Positions 32,191 to 44,273 of a stretch of 64,000 bases of DNA are shown one piece after another. The stretch's first letter is position 1. Each line of letters begins with the position of its first letter. The position numbers and the translations under genes were made by a program. The stretch comes from Echinarachnius parma (Eukaryota; Echinodermata; Echinoidea; Clypeasteroida; Echinarachniidae): positions 62,001 through 126,000 of the forward strand of contig JBAMJV010002081.1 in NCBI GenBank assembly GCA_037951105.1, written 5' to 3'. The notes beneath the pieces are model-generated. The model saw only the letters and a program-made list of their open reading frames with translations, did no database searches and was not told the origin of the DNA.

Positions 32191-34261
32191 AGGGGGGTCC
32201 CATGCACCCAAAAGATATATTTTTTTAACATACATTTTTGTAAACCTGAATGTGTCTAGTTAAAGAATTTTGATGTTACCAAGACCAAATCGTGTCCCAT
32301 GGGTGTGTTTGGCGGCCATCTTGGACACCATGTTGGATTTCAATGGAAAAAAGTGTAATAAATGTTGAATAACGGGACATCAAAAGAAAATTGAACATGT
32401 ATTTAAGGATGGTTGGCAACGAGGGATTACTTAAAGGTAATATATCAGTAATTAAACTAATTTGATACGTAATTTGGCGATTATCGTGGTGGCCATCTTG
32501 GATTTTGACCAAAAAAGACGATTTTCAAATATATCTTTTGGAATATACCTACTAAAAAGACCAATAAACATGACTGTTCATGAAATGCATCATGGAATAT
32601 TTTATCAATATATTCTTGTTCATAATTCAATCATATGAATTCAAACAGGGGGTCTTGGCCGCCATTTTGTGCCACTCTTGGCCACCATGTTGGATTTCAT
32701 TGAAATACATATAAATTGCTTATGTCTGAAGTAGGGTCATATAAAGACATATTAACATATTTTATATGTGTGAAATGGTAAGAAGGGATTAGTTTCAAGT
32801 ATAATTCTAATGATTCAACTAATTTGAATACATAATTTGGCAGCCATCTTGGATTTTGGTGAAATTTTTTTTTTTTCATATATCTTGTAAGATAAATGAA
32901 ATAAACAGAAAATAAAAAAGAAATAAACATGGTTTTTGATAATTTCGCAACTAGGGATGATTACAAAATATAATTTAAGTTATTTGCATGCCTGCCATCT
33001 TGGCAGCCATCTTGGATTTTAATGAAAAAATCTATATGTACGGGAAATAAATTATCTTTCTAAATAAGTACCGTAAATTCAAGTCAAACAATCACATTTT
33101 CTGTATGATAGTTTATTGATGTATGATCTCAGAATATACAACCCCACATATGGGTTTTGGTAGGCACTTTGGCGGCCATCTTTGACTTAACCGATCTCCA
33201 ATCATCTGCTTTAGCAGAGCATTGGCAGAATTTTGCCTTGCCTTGAAATACATCGGACATGTGAATTGGTTGAAGGTGGGCTGAGTGAAGTCAGATCCCT
33301 CTGGAAATTTGGAACCGACCATAAATGTATACTGGGCCAAGAGCCCAGAGTGTATCCACATTCATTTAAAGCTTTACCTTCAGTGAAAGTGCCATACTTC
33401 TCTTGTACGAAGGAGGTGTCCAATAACGGCTGGTGGCATCACAGTTGGGTTTCACCACCTGTAGCATGCTCCCACCTGTGCTGTTTACTTCATTTTGATT
33501 CATGCAAGGTTGTCATTATGTTGCTATTTGTAATTTGTCATTATTTTATCCTCATGGATAATGACTTCCAGGGAGTCATCTAATCCATGCCAGAATTCAA
33601 AACGTACATGTACGTATAACCCCTGTATCACAAATGCATACGCACTGACCCGCACCAAGCCAACAAGGTGTGCAAGAGCCTGGGATAATTGTGTAGATGA
33701 CACTCCTAAGCCACCTCAGCAAGAGAAGAAAAATTTAATCCACAAGGTCGCTGATGTAATACCTTATCAACGCGTAAGGTGAGGACCTGTTCGCATCTGT
33801 TTGAATGTCAATGATTGCACATTACTGATCAGCGACCATGATGCAGAAACACCTCTCATGGGGCCGTACCGGACTGGCAGTGACTCCATCACCACCTGCC
33901 ACACCAATGGCCTTAACCATGTTAACAATCCATTGTAAAAAGATATCTAAAAAGCACATGTTATGAAACATCACATGATTTCTTACACCTAGCCCATCCT
34001 ATCAATGGAGACGGTCTAAATGACAATGACTCATTGATACTGACGCGAGACTCAAAAGAGGAGCACAGGCTGAAGTACACAAAAATGACAAAAAGTACAC
34101 ACTCATAACCCTGGAATCAAGTTAGAAGAAGACACTGCAAAGCCATCTGTGAATAAAATCCTGATTCTACATTGGCGGTTATCGTGAGATGAGAGCCTTG
34201 AGAGGTAACCTGCAACTGTATATCCGCATCATCAGATCATGCGGAGTTTGTTTCCAGTATC

Positions 34262-34564
34262 AAGAAGAAGAAGAAGAAGAAGAAGAAGAAGAAGAAGAAG
34301 AAGAAGAAGAAGAAGAAGAAGAAGAAGAAGAAGAAGAAGAAGAAGAAGAAGAAGAAGAAGAAGAAGAAGAAGAAGAAGAAGAAGAAGAAGAAGAAGAAGA
34401 AGAAGAAGAAGAAGAAGAAGAAGAAGAAGAAGAAGAAGAAGAAGAAGAAGAAGAAGAAGAAGAAGAAGAAGAAGAAGAAGAAGAAGAAGAAGAAGAAGAA
34501 GAAGAAGAAGAAGAAGAAGAAGAAGAAGAAGAAGAAGAAGAAGAAGAAGAAGAAGAAGAAGAAG
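34262..34564. repeat. (GAA)n microsatellite, about 100 pure units
   Basis: About 303 bases of uninterrupted AAG/GAA. It is open in all frames as poly-Glu, poly-Arg, poly-Lys or their complements, so those ORFs mean nothing. Confidence 0.98.
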
Positions 34565-34869
34565 AGGTGTAAGACAGACCGTTCGACTGATCATGCTGGC
34601 AGTGGCCATGAGTGGCCAAGACTGCCGCTATTCCACACGGGCCCTCTTTCAATCAAAATATGGTTTTACAATGGCCACAAGGATTCATTAAGATGAAATC
34701 AGGTTCAATGAGACCTGAGTTGCAGATGTTGAACTAAAAGACCACCATTATTGATTCGGAACATGAAACATACACAAAAACAAAGGAAAATATGCCAGAA
34801 ATCTAGATCAAATTCCAATCTATCGCGGCCCTAGCAGCACTCTACATCGGAAAACGGAACTTGGGTTGT

Positions 34870-35112
34870 TACGTTCCATCATGGGTCCGTCCCTGGACCT
34901 ATCCAATTCACCATTCACACTTAACCTAGGGACATTTGCAAAGCATCACGACGGGGGTTATCATCTCTACGTAGACGATACTCCACTCTAAGTTGCCTTC
35001 AAGCCATGGCGGTCAGACCTTGCTGCATGCCAGAAGATCTACGACTGTTTGACTGCGATGCAGATGTGGATGTCGGATGGACAGTGATTTCCTGAAACTG
35101 AACCAAAATTAA
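34870..35112 (+). pseudogene. LINE reverse transcriptase fragment in the foldback loop
   Basis: Reads LGTFAKHHDGGYHLYVDDTPL, a stop, then VAFKPWRSDLAACQKIYDCL and MQMWMSDGQ. This is the catalytic YxDD region of a non-LTR reverse transcriptase (usual form YHLYADDTQL); here the box is YVDD with a stop four codons later. It lies at the centre of the giant inverted repeat, where the two arms meet. Confidence 0.75.
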
Positions 35113-37434
35113 ACATACATTCAACTTTCCTAAAATACATTCAAGACATGTTGATTGAAGAACACTAGATAACTGTCAGTCTTCCGCCCCTTGCATGTGA
35201 TCCCGTAGTTGTATTTCATGTGCCGAATCAATCATAGTTGGAGTCTTTTGGTTCAACATATGTCACTGAGGTCTCATTGAACCTGATCTTATCATAATGC
35301 ATCCAATTCTAGACCATTTGCTTGAAGAGAGCTAGGCTTGTCCAAAAGATCGTTAATCTTGGTCACTCATGGCCACTGTCAGCATGATCAGTCGACCAGT
35401 CCGTCTTGGACCTCTCATCTTGAAGGGTCGTTCCAATGGTCTGATAGGTCACAATAACCGCCCACGTAAAAGCAGGATCTTGTTCCCAGATGGCTCTGCA
35501 GTGATTTCTTCTAACTTTATTCCAGGGATAGGAATGTGTTCTTTTTGTCACATTTGTGTAGGATTCAGCCTTGAATTTTACGAGACGTTGATGCCGTCCT
35601 GGATGTACTCCCCTTTGGGGTCTCTCGACAGTGAATTGTTAGTGTCTTGGACGATGAAGATCACTAATGATGCTTTGTTCTGCCCACAGAAATAGCATTA
35701 CATCAATGATCCATTGTTCTTAGAGTCCTCTCAATTGATAGGCAGACCTAGGAGTTAGAAATCATGTGATGTTTCATGTGATTTTCGGACATCCTTATAA
35801 AATGGATTGCTAAGACCATTCGTGTGACATGTGGTGAAGTCATTGACCAACCAATATGTTCCCAAGATACTAGAGGCGTTTCTGCATTTTGGTCGCTGAT
35901 CATGCAATCGTTGACATCCAAACAGCTGCCAACTGGTTCTCACCAGTCCTCACGCGTCTATCAGCTATTGGACACCTCATTTGTACGAGAGAAGTATATA
36001 TGACACTTTCGCTGAAGGTAAAGCTTTAGCTGAATGTGGATACACTCTCGGCTCTTGGCCCAGTACATATTTACGGTCGGTTCCAAATTTCCGGAGGGAT
36101 CTGACTTCACTCAGTCCACCTTCAGCATGTTCAGGCAATTCACATGTCTGATGTATTTCAAGGCATGGCAAAAGTCTGCCATGCTCTGCTAAAGCAGATG
36201 ATTGGAGATCGGTTAAATCAAAGATGGCCACCAAGGTGGCTACCAAATCCCGAATTGGGGGTTTTATAATTCTGACATCATGTTTCAATGCTATATCTAT
36301 CAATAACTCTCATACAAAAAATGTGATCATTGGACTTGAATGCATGGTACTTATTTAGAAAGATAATTTATGTACATATACATATTTTCATTAAAATCCA
36401 AGATGGCTGCCAAGATGGCAGGCATACAAATAACTTAAATTATCATTTGTAATCATCCCTATAGTTGCCAAATTATCAAAAGCATGTTCATTTGTTTTGT
36501 ATTTTCCGTTTATTTCATTTAATCCCAAAAGATGTATAAAAATATGTTTTTTTTTCACCAAAATCCAAGATGGCAGCCGAATTGTGCATTCAAATTAATT
36601 GAATTATTATAATTATACTTTAACTAATCCCTCGTTGCCATTTCACCCACATACAAAGTGTTAATTTGTCTTTGTATGACCCTAATTAAAACATAAGCAA
36701 TTTACACGTATTTCAATGAAATCCAACATGGTGGCCAAGAGTGGCACAAAAAGGCGGCCAATACCTCCTGTTTGAATTTATATGATTGAATTATGAACTA
36801 GAACATATTGATCAAATAGTCCATGATGCATTATATGAACAATCATTTCTATTAGTCTTTTTATTAGATATATTCCAAGAGATATATTAGAAAATCGTAT
36901 TTTTTTGTAAAAATTCAAGATGGCCACCACGATCGTCGCTAAATTACGTATTCAAATTGGTTTAAATATTGTAATTTTATTTAAAAATAATCCCTCGTTG
37001 CCAACTATCCCTAAATACATGTTCAATGTTCTTGTTATGGCCCGTTATTCAACATTTGAGTTAGTTACACTTTTTTCCATTGAACTCCAACATGGTGTCA
37101 AAGATGGCCGCCAAACACACCCATGGGACACGATTTGGTCTTGGTAACATCAACATTCTTTAACTAGACACATTCAGGTTTACAAAAGTGTAAGTTAAAA
37201 AAATATATCTTTTGGGTGCATGGGAACCCCCCATTCCGACTAGACTACATGGTTTAATTGAAATCATAAACTTGCCATAGAAAATTACATCAAACAAAAT
37301 ACAAAATAATTATATATATAATATATATGACAACGAAATTCAATAAGATACTCCGTGGGAATTTTTCTTATTGAATTTCGTTGTTTTCTATACATTTCAA
37401 CTCCGAGCAGAACTTTTACTTATAAACTGGGTTC

Positions 37435-37953
37435 CAAAAGAAACTTATCACGTTTTCAGAGCGACGCACATTGAAAACCAAAGCATAAAAATGAATCATA
37501 TTTGGGCATAGATTAGCTGTCATACTCCTTAGCAAGCTCATCTAAAAAAAAATATGATTGCTTTAGTCTACAAAGCATAAAATAAGGTGATATCGCAAGA
37601 GATAATTTTTCAAAAATCACAGAAACTGCTCGCCTTCCAGGCACAGAGCTCGGTGCGGACAATAGCCAGTCTAGTGGTTACATAACCCGCTTTGAAGTTG
37701 AATGAATAGCTATTGAAGGTTCTGAATAGACCGCCTTTCGTGGAGGTTCGCAGCGAGCAGTTTCTGTGAAAATGACCTGTAATGATTCCATCGCATTTTT
37801 CTCATTTTTTGTAAAAGCAAACTTTTATTTTTTAGGATATGCTTCATAAGGAGAATGATAGCTTATATGTGTCTAAATATGTTTCAATTTGATGCTATGG
37901 ATTTTAGTGAGCGTCGCTCTGAAAAAGTGATAAGTTTCTTTTGGAACCTAGTT
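37435..37953. mobile_element. MITE with AACTGGGTTCC ends and TA duplication
   Basis: 519 bases. Ends AACTGGGTTCCAAAAGAAAC and GTTTCTTTTGGAACCTAGTT with about 40 matched bases (through CAGAGCGACGC), flanked by TA on both sides as in Tc1/mariner-type insertions. It sits just after the shortened hairpin at 37331-37385. Confidence 0.9.
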
Positions 37954-38776
37954 TATATAATATATATAATGTATATTGTAATCCATTACAAATTATAAAC
38001 AATATAAATTATCATACAAATCACAAACATACAATAAATGTATTGAAATGTTTGATAAATTAAACTGAAAAGTACACACCCTTTGAGGGGAAACCACAAT
38101 ACAAACCAGCACAAACAACACTACCAATATACGTGATCATTTTACCAAGAAAGAATACAAGAACTTAATAGGAAAACTATATGACTGATTAAAGTGGCGT
38201 TAAATTCAACCAAAAGTGCAAAACCACTTGGAGCTTTTACACTTATTTTATCTTATTTTATCGTGTTGCTTGGCTTATTGGTACAGAATAATAAAATGGG
38301 TTTCTAGTTTTCAAATGTCTCCCTAACTATGGAGGTATTTCAGATTGAATTTTAAAGCGTCTATAAACTCTTTCGACCGCAATCAGTCAAGGGTATCTGA
38401 ATTCGGATACTTTATTCGAATTCGGATACTTTATATCCGAATTTGGATACTTCACGCAAACGTATTTCACTAGGTAACTAAGCATTCTTTTTCTATGAAA
38501 ATCTCACATATAATTCTCATAAATCATTCTCAAGAATCTTACAAAGAAATTTGTGTAGAATTTAAGTCTCAAATATTACTTTGGGGGGAAAAATATAATT
38601 ATTTGCTCATTTTAAGAACTTGTAGTAAATATAACTTGATTACTTACAGAGATTTCTCATTTTCTTGAAACTGTATTGATAAACATAATGCGCAATCATA
38701 CGGGTTGGTACGATCAGTCTCTTTTCGCGATAACAATGGTAAAAAGAGAAAAGTTCCCAAACATTAACAGAGGTGC

Positions 38777-41281
38777 TATAGGGCAATTCCACGGTAACGG
38801 AAGGACATTCAGACACAATTTTGGAACTTCAATCAAATAATTCCAGGATCCTGCTTTTGATTTTTTTTTCTAAATGGCATGTCTTTGATCCTTGTTGGGA
38901 CACCTTTGATTTCCACTATTTCTAAAATTTTGACCGCATTATGTAAATTAGATATGGACACTAATGAGGCCGGTAACGGAAGGACGCCAAAATGGACATG
39001 GATTTTCAAGTTTTTTAGTTATGACCCAATCTCTGTGAAGTTACGAGGTTTATCATGTTAAGTTGGCTACAAGTCAATTTCCTTATGTTCACAGAGTATA
39101 ACACCACCTTTTAAGAAACATTATCTACATTGGTATATTTATTATGAGAAATTAATTACTCCAGTGTTCGGTAACGGAAGGACGGTAACGGAAGGACCTC
39201 TGAAAAGTCTATTGGAATTGTACAATAAAATTAATTTTGAAATTTAAAGACCATTTATGAGAAGGAAACATCTCTTTTGTGGTCTAAAATGAGTTTGTAT
39301 CATAGATAGCATATGGACATCACAAGCATTTACATTTCTATTTTTTTCTTACTATATTTCATGCTCCAATGGCTCTTATTCATGGTCAATCCATGGTAAC
39401 GGAAGGACACTCAGACACAAATTGTCAACTTTAAGAAAGACATTTTTAAATACTTGTGTTGTCAGAACAGTCTATTTTGATAACAATACTTCCAAAACAT
39501 ACAGTTTTAAGGTCCCATAATTTTTTTAATTTTGTTTATCTCCGCACATTATTGAATATGCATACAAATGAGGTCGGTAACGGAAGGACACCAAAATGGA
39601 CAAGGTTTTGTTATCAAATCAGTTTTAACTAAAACTCTGTGATAGTAAATAATACAAAACATTTTAAGGGTACACATTTCATTCTCTGAAGGGTTAAGAA
39701 GAAATTACTTGTTCTTTGATTAAAATTTGTCCGCAGATATTTGAGTTATTTCACACAAAGCGGACCAATGTTCGGTAACGGAAGGACATAATGGACTATA
39801 ATGTATGATATGACACAGTAGGGTCATTCCATGTCAAATCACCTTTAAAAAAATAGAAAATTTTCATCGCAGCCCCCTTTAAATTTGCTAATATTTGGTA
39901 TGTATGATATTTCAACCTTTAAAAGCGCAAATATTTAAGTTTTAGCCCAATCCGCCCAATGGTTTTGGCGCTATGGTCGATTCTTATGGGGGAGTTTTGT
40001 AAGAAATGGGCGTGGGCACCATTTTTTAAATGGCCATTGTCCATTAACCGTTGAGTCAATTTATTTTGTAAAGGTGTCATTGGACTGGGGATGTTATGTG
40101 CAATCCATTTATGCCATTTGTGTTCATGCATGAGCGAGTTTGGATACGATAACCTTTGACCTTAGATTTTGACCTTCCGTTTTACCTCGTGGATCAAATA
40201 ATTTTGAGAATTTGTTTTGCTTAAATCTTGGCTTGATATAATTTCTACAACATATGAAAGAATTGGAGATATATTATTTCTTGCTTTTTCTACAGCCTTG
40301 TTTTAAGTTTGCTAATTTCATGTAAAATGTAATTATTTTAGACCTACACCCATGTCCAAGAATTCTATAGGGGTGTATTGTATTTAAAAAAAGACCTATT
40401 CAAAGTCATGATCAGAGCCTATTCACACCCTGGCTCACCACAGTTAAATAGACCTACTAATCCCCATAAAATAGAAATCCAGACAAATGGCATCATGGTA
40501 CAAGGGCCCTGTTGCAGAAAGAGATAAAATCAATTGTGAGCCAGATCAAATGTTCTAAATGCACAAATCTGATTGGTTGAAACACAGAAAATTACTAGTC
40601 TGACCACGCTATGCCACTGATAGCTGGCCATTGCAGGTATTGTCTCATTATTTTGGGTTTTCATATATGAGAGACCAATTTTTTTACATAAATTTTGTCA
40701 TAATATGTATTATGAGGTACCTTGTCCATCTGTTACCATGTGTATGGTAACGGAAGGACATTTTCTTTTGTTATTTATTAATTAACGAAGAAACAATGAG
40801 TAATACAATTGTTAGCAATGGGAAGGCCTACTTGAACTTGCTTTGCACTGAAGATCGGTCTGCACTCTAACAATTATGTGAGCCACAAAATTAAAAATAT
40901 TGATTTTTCGGTAACGGAAGGACATTTTTATAGGCTGAAAATAAGAAGTCATTGAAGCATAACAAATCAAATAAATCATACAAATTTACTATTTTACGAA
41001 ATGGTCATATCTCAGGAGTCAGAATAATGGTTTTTAGGCTTAACTGGGGAAATATTAAACAAACACAGGATCAAAACACTTTTTCACAAAAATGTAAAAT
41101 TTGTGGGGTTCAATTTATTCAAGTTATTATAAAAAACAACTAAAATTATGTAAAACTAAAATTTTCTCATTGAATTCCAAAAATATAGAATTTAAGCTTT
41201 GATTTGATACCAAATTTGTATCATAAAAATGCTTGCAAAATTTTTGGTCAAATGTCCACTTTGGCGTGGAATTGCCCTATA
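38777..41281. mobile_element. 2.5 kb element with TATAGGGCAATTCCACG ends and iterated GGTAACGGAAGGAC
   Basis: 17-bp inverted ends at 38777-38793 and 41265-41281. Inside, GGTAACGGAAGGAC starts at 38793, 38972, 39170, 39184, 39395, 39576, 39774, 40746 and 40910. The spacing repeats (179, 198, 14+211; 181, 198), so about 600 bp is tandemly duplicated. The wide gap 39774-40746 includes younger insertions, among them a half copy of MITE family 3 (40504-40600) and a hAT-like end (40596-40614). No transposase was seen. Confidence 0.85.
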
Positions 41282-43496
41282 TAAGCTTTAAAGGAATAGT
41301 TCAGTTTTGATTTAGAGGGCGCTTCGAGAAATGATTTTTTGTTCCCATTTTCTAAAACAAATTTATTTCATAATCGATTACGATTTATAGATCGATATGA
41401 AACTTGTGCAAATATGAGAAAACTAGATAATAAATAACATACAAACTTAATTCGATTCCAGTCATTATATATGCAGCGATTCAGCTGACAATTTTAATAT
41501 TTGTATTTAATTGTAACTGGTAAAACTTTTTGTCCGGGATACCACGAGATCGAAGTCAGAAAGAGAAGTTTACTTCGATTTCTACCGACTCGCTTTAACA
41601 ACGTACGGTCTCCCTAAATACAGTACACCGTATTACCGCTAAAATATCAGATATGGTACGTATTCAAGTACCGGCGGAGCTCGAGGGTCATAGTTGATGG
41701 TTCTCCTCACGGGCTTCGCGAGTTACATAATACCTATTCAACTGGGGGGGATGGATGAATAGATCCCCCCACTTGAATGGGTATCAATGTCATGTCTACG
41801 CCCGTGGTTCTCCTCGTTTGTAATTCGGGGAACTACGCTTTTCCAGATATGGTACCATTTAAACCCATTATTGATTTTTGCAAAACTGTCCTATCATGGT
41901 CATCATCAATTAATTTGGTGCTGATTCAATAATTCAATTCAGTTAAAGATGTGAGACTGTTTCTAGTAATGTGTGTGTGTATTTTGTTACAGAAAGCTTC
42001 CAATATGTTGGAGAAAAGAAAAGAAAGAAGAAGGCAGTGGTAGGGGTTGGGGGAAGGGGGGGGGGTAGAGATATGGCACGGTATGGTTGTCCATCTTGCT
42101 GGGGTGTCGATCCTATAAATCCTCCACTTTTCGCACCCTCACCCCACTGAAAATATGCAGGATAAACTGCAACATTGTGTACTACACATTTCACTCACTC
42201 AAACAGCCTTAGATATGTTACAGCGTGCATTTTAATGATGCTTTATATTACAATGATTTGTCTACTCTAAGTGAGAGCGCGCAACATGACAAAAACTGTT
42301 CAACACAAAAACACAACACGATTCACATCTACAATCCGCAGACACCTGCAAAGAACGATCCATCAAACATAAATAGAAAAAGTAAAACAAATAGGACATG
42401 GTGATTAGCAGCGTGGTGAACATTTGTCATAAGATTTCATGTGATTTTTAACAATAAGTTAAATTCATTCGCATTATTATCAATTAGTTTCCTCCGCTTT
42501 TACTCCAAGCGATTCCCATTTTATAAAATAAATTTAAAATCATAATCGATTCAGACACATAGGCCTTGATCGATATGCTTGTGTATACGCGGAAATTTAA
42601 TAAATAAAATAATATAAACTATATCCTAAAATGTTTTATCAATATGGTATGATTGTACATTTGAAATAATAAATTGACGCTGATCCGTGGTCGGGCCCCT
42701 GTCCCCTGATGACACAGGGCGGTGCCGGACATAAATAATCGTAATTGATTTTGCAAACGCATTTCTATATAAGAGTTTACAAAAAAATCAACCAACCATA
42801 TAACGACTTGGCTGTATCTAGACGGTTACGAATAGTTACATAATTCAGCAGCATTGATGCAGTAATTTCTGTTAAACTCCAACAAGTAACATTTATAAAC
42901 AAAAATACAGACAAATACTTTTTGCATAGTTTTTGCATAAACAACATATTACTGAAGCTTATTAAGCACGTAACGTTAACAAAACTATACATTTCAATTA
43001 TAATCGATTAAGAATCAACGATCGATAGAGCATTGCTATAAAAGTGAAAACTGATATTAAACAATGTTCTATAAACTATACAATTGTTACATTTGAATTC
43101 ACTGCAACAAACTCGACACATTATTACGAGACAATTAAGGTTGTGAGTGATAACTATATCACCTGGGATGATAGTATTTCGAATATGAATATAAGTGTAA
43201 GTTATTTATATTAACTGTATTTATGCATCTTGCATTATATCGTATATTCATCACATTGTTCAATACTATAAATTGGAGAATGTTCTTGCAATTTATGCAT
43301 ACCTTACTTTTTACCAGGAGTAGAATGATAACAGGCTAGTTAGGAAGAAGAAGTTTACTTCGATTTCCAACGACTCGCTCCGTATCCAAACTCCTAAGAA
43401 TATAACCAAAGACAGCAAGCTTGCCCGCTACGGCGTGGCATGCATGGTGGCTAATCTAGCATCTTCACGACTTTACTATCTTGATAAAGCCCGGCG

Positions 43497-44273
43497 CAGA
43501 CAGAGCCGACTCGACCCGATCCGACTGGTTTTAATCAGGCTAGAGTTGGGCCCGGTCGGTCGGAGCAGATTTATCGTGTTGAATCGGCCCCAACTGGCAT
43601 CCGACTGTCTCTCGACTGGCAAAATCTGTGTCGCGAGGCACTAACAACTGAGCCGATCGGTCCGGATCGGAATAACAAGCAGTCGAGTCGGCTCTGCCCA
43701 GGTAGCAAACAAACGTTGGTCCATCGTTGGACCAACGTTGTCCAATTTTTTTGGCAACGTTGGTCCAACGTTGTCCAATTTTTTTGGCAACGTTGGTCCA
43801 ACGTTGTCCGGCAACGTTGGACCAACGTTGCTTGTGTACGCCCAACCAACGCTGCTCCAACGTTGGCGAAAACAAAATACCAACCTTGGATCAACGTTGG
43901 TCCAATAAGTCTGTCCAACGTCCAACGAGTTGGCAAATTTCCAACGTTGGACCAACGTTGGCATCCAACCTGATTCTAACAATTAGATTGTGATATTTGT
44001 ATGCGGATGTCCAACATTGATCCAACGTTGATCCAACATTGGACCAACGTTGGTATCCAACCAGATTTCAACTTCCAAGGAGTTGCGAGAATCCAACGTT
44101 AATCCAACGTTGGACCAATGTTGGTATCCAACCAGATTTCTACTTCCTAGCAGTTGCGAAAATCCAACGTTAATCCAACGTTGGACCAACGTTAGTTTCC
44201 AACTTCCAACGAGTTTCGAGATTCCAACGTTGGTCCAACGTTGGCTTGCTACCTGGGTGTCTGCGCCGGGCAT
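43497..44273. mobile_element. AAGCCCGGCGCAGAC MITE, family 5, carrying a nested insertion
   Basis: Ends AAGCCCGGCGCAGACAGAGC and CTGCGCCGGGCAT, flanked by TA on both sides. Just inside the right end another element is inserted (43697-44257). Confidence 0.88.
43697..44257. mobile_element. CCAACGTTGG palindrome-array element nested in a MITE
   Basis: Ends CCCAGGTAGCAAAC and GCTTGCTACCTGGG. The interior is almost wholly made of CCAACGTTGG-type palindromes (TTGGTCCAACGTTGG and variants), several dozen over 560 bases. ORFs reading QRWxNV or similar on both strands are by-products of this repeat. Confidence 0.9.

Larger units (their letters stand above)
32192..37232. mobile_element. Giant foldback, about 5 kb inverted repeat
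   Basis: The outer ends GGGGGGTCCCATGCACCCAA (left) and its mirror (right) mark matched arms: 32192 to about 34850 pairs with about 35140 to 37232. Matched landmarks include ATCGTGTCCCATGGGTGTGT/ACACACCCATGGGACACGAT, CTGATCAGCGACCA, and TCATGATCATGCTGACAGTG-like blocks near 34595/35385. Each arm holds about five tandem blocks of 150-200 bp with GGCNGCCATCTTGGATTTT. A (GAA)n tract lies only in the left arm. The loop holds a LINE relic. Protein-like ORFs in the arms occur as mirrored pairs and I do not support any of them. Confidence 0.9.

Noticed and set aside
33113..33583. Protein-like ORFs in the left arm of the giant foldback, and mirrored ones at 35977-36303
   Set aside because: They pair between arms as repeats, have stops between blocks, and match no family I can name.
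34189..34691. Long ORFs of poly-Glu, poly-Arg, poly-Leu and poly-Ser
   Set aside because: All come from the GAA tract read in different frames and strands.
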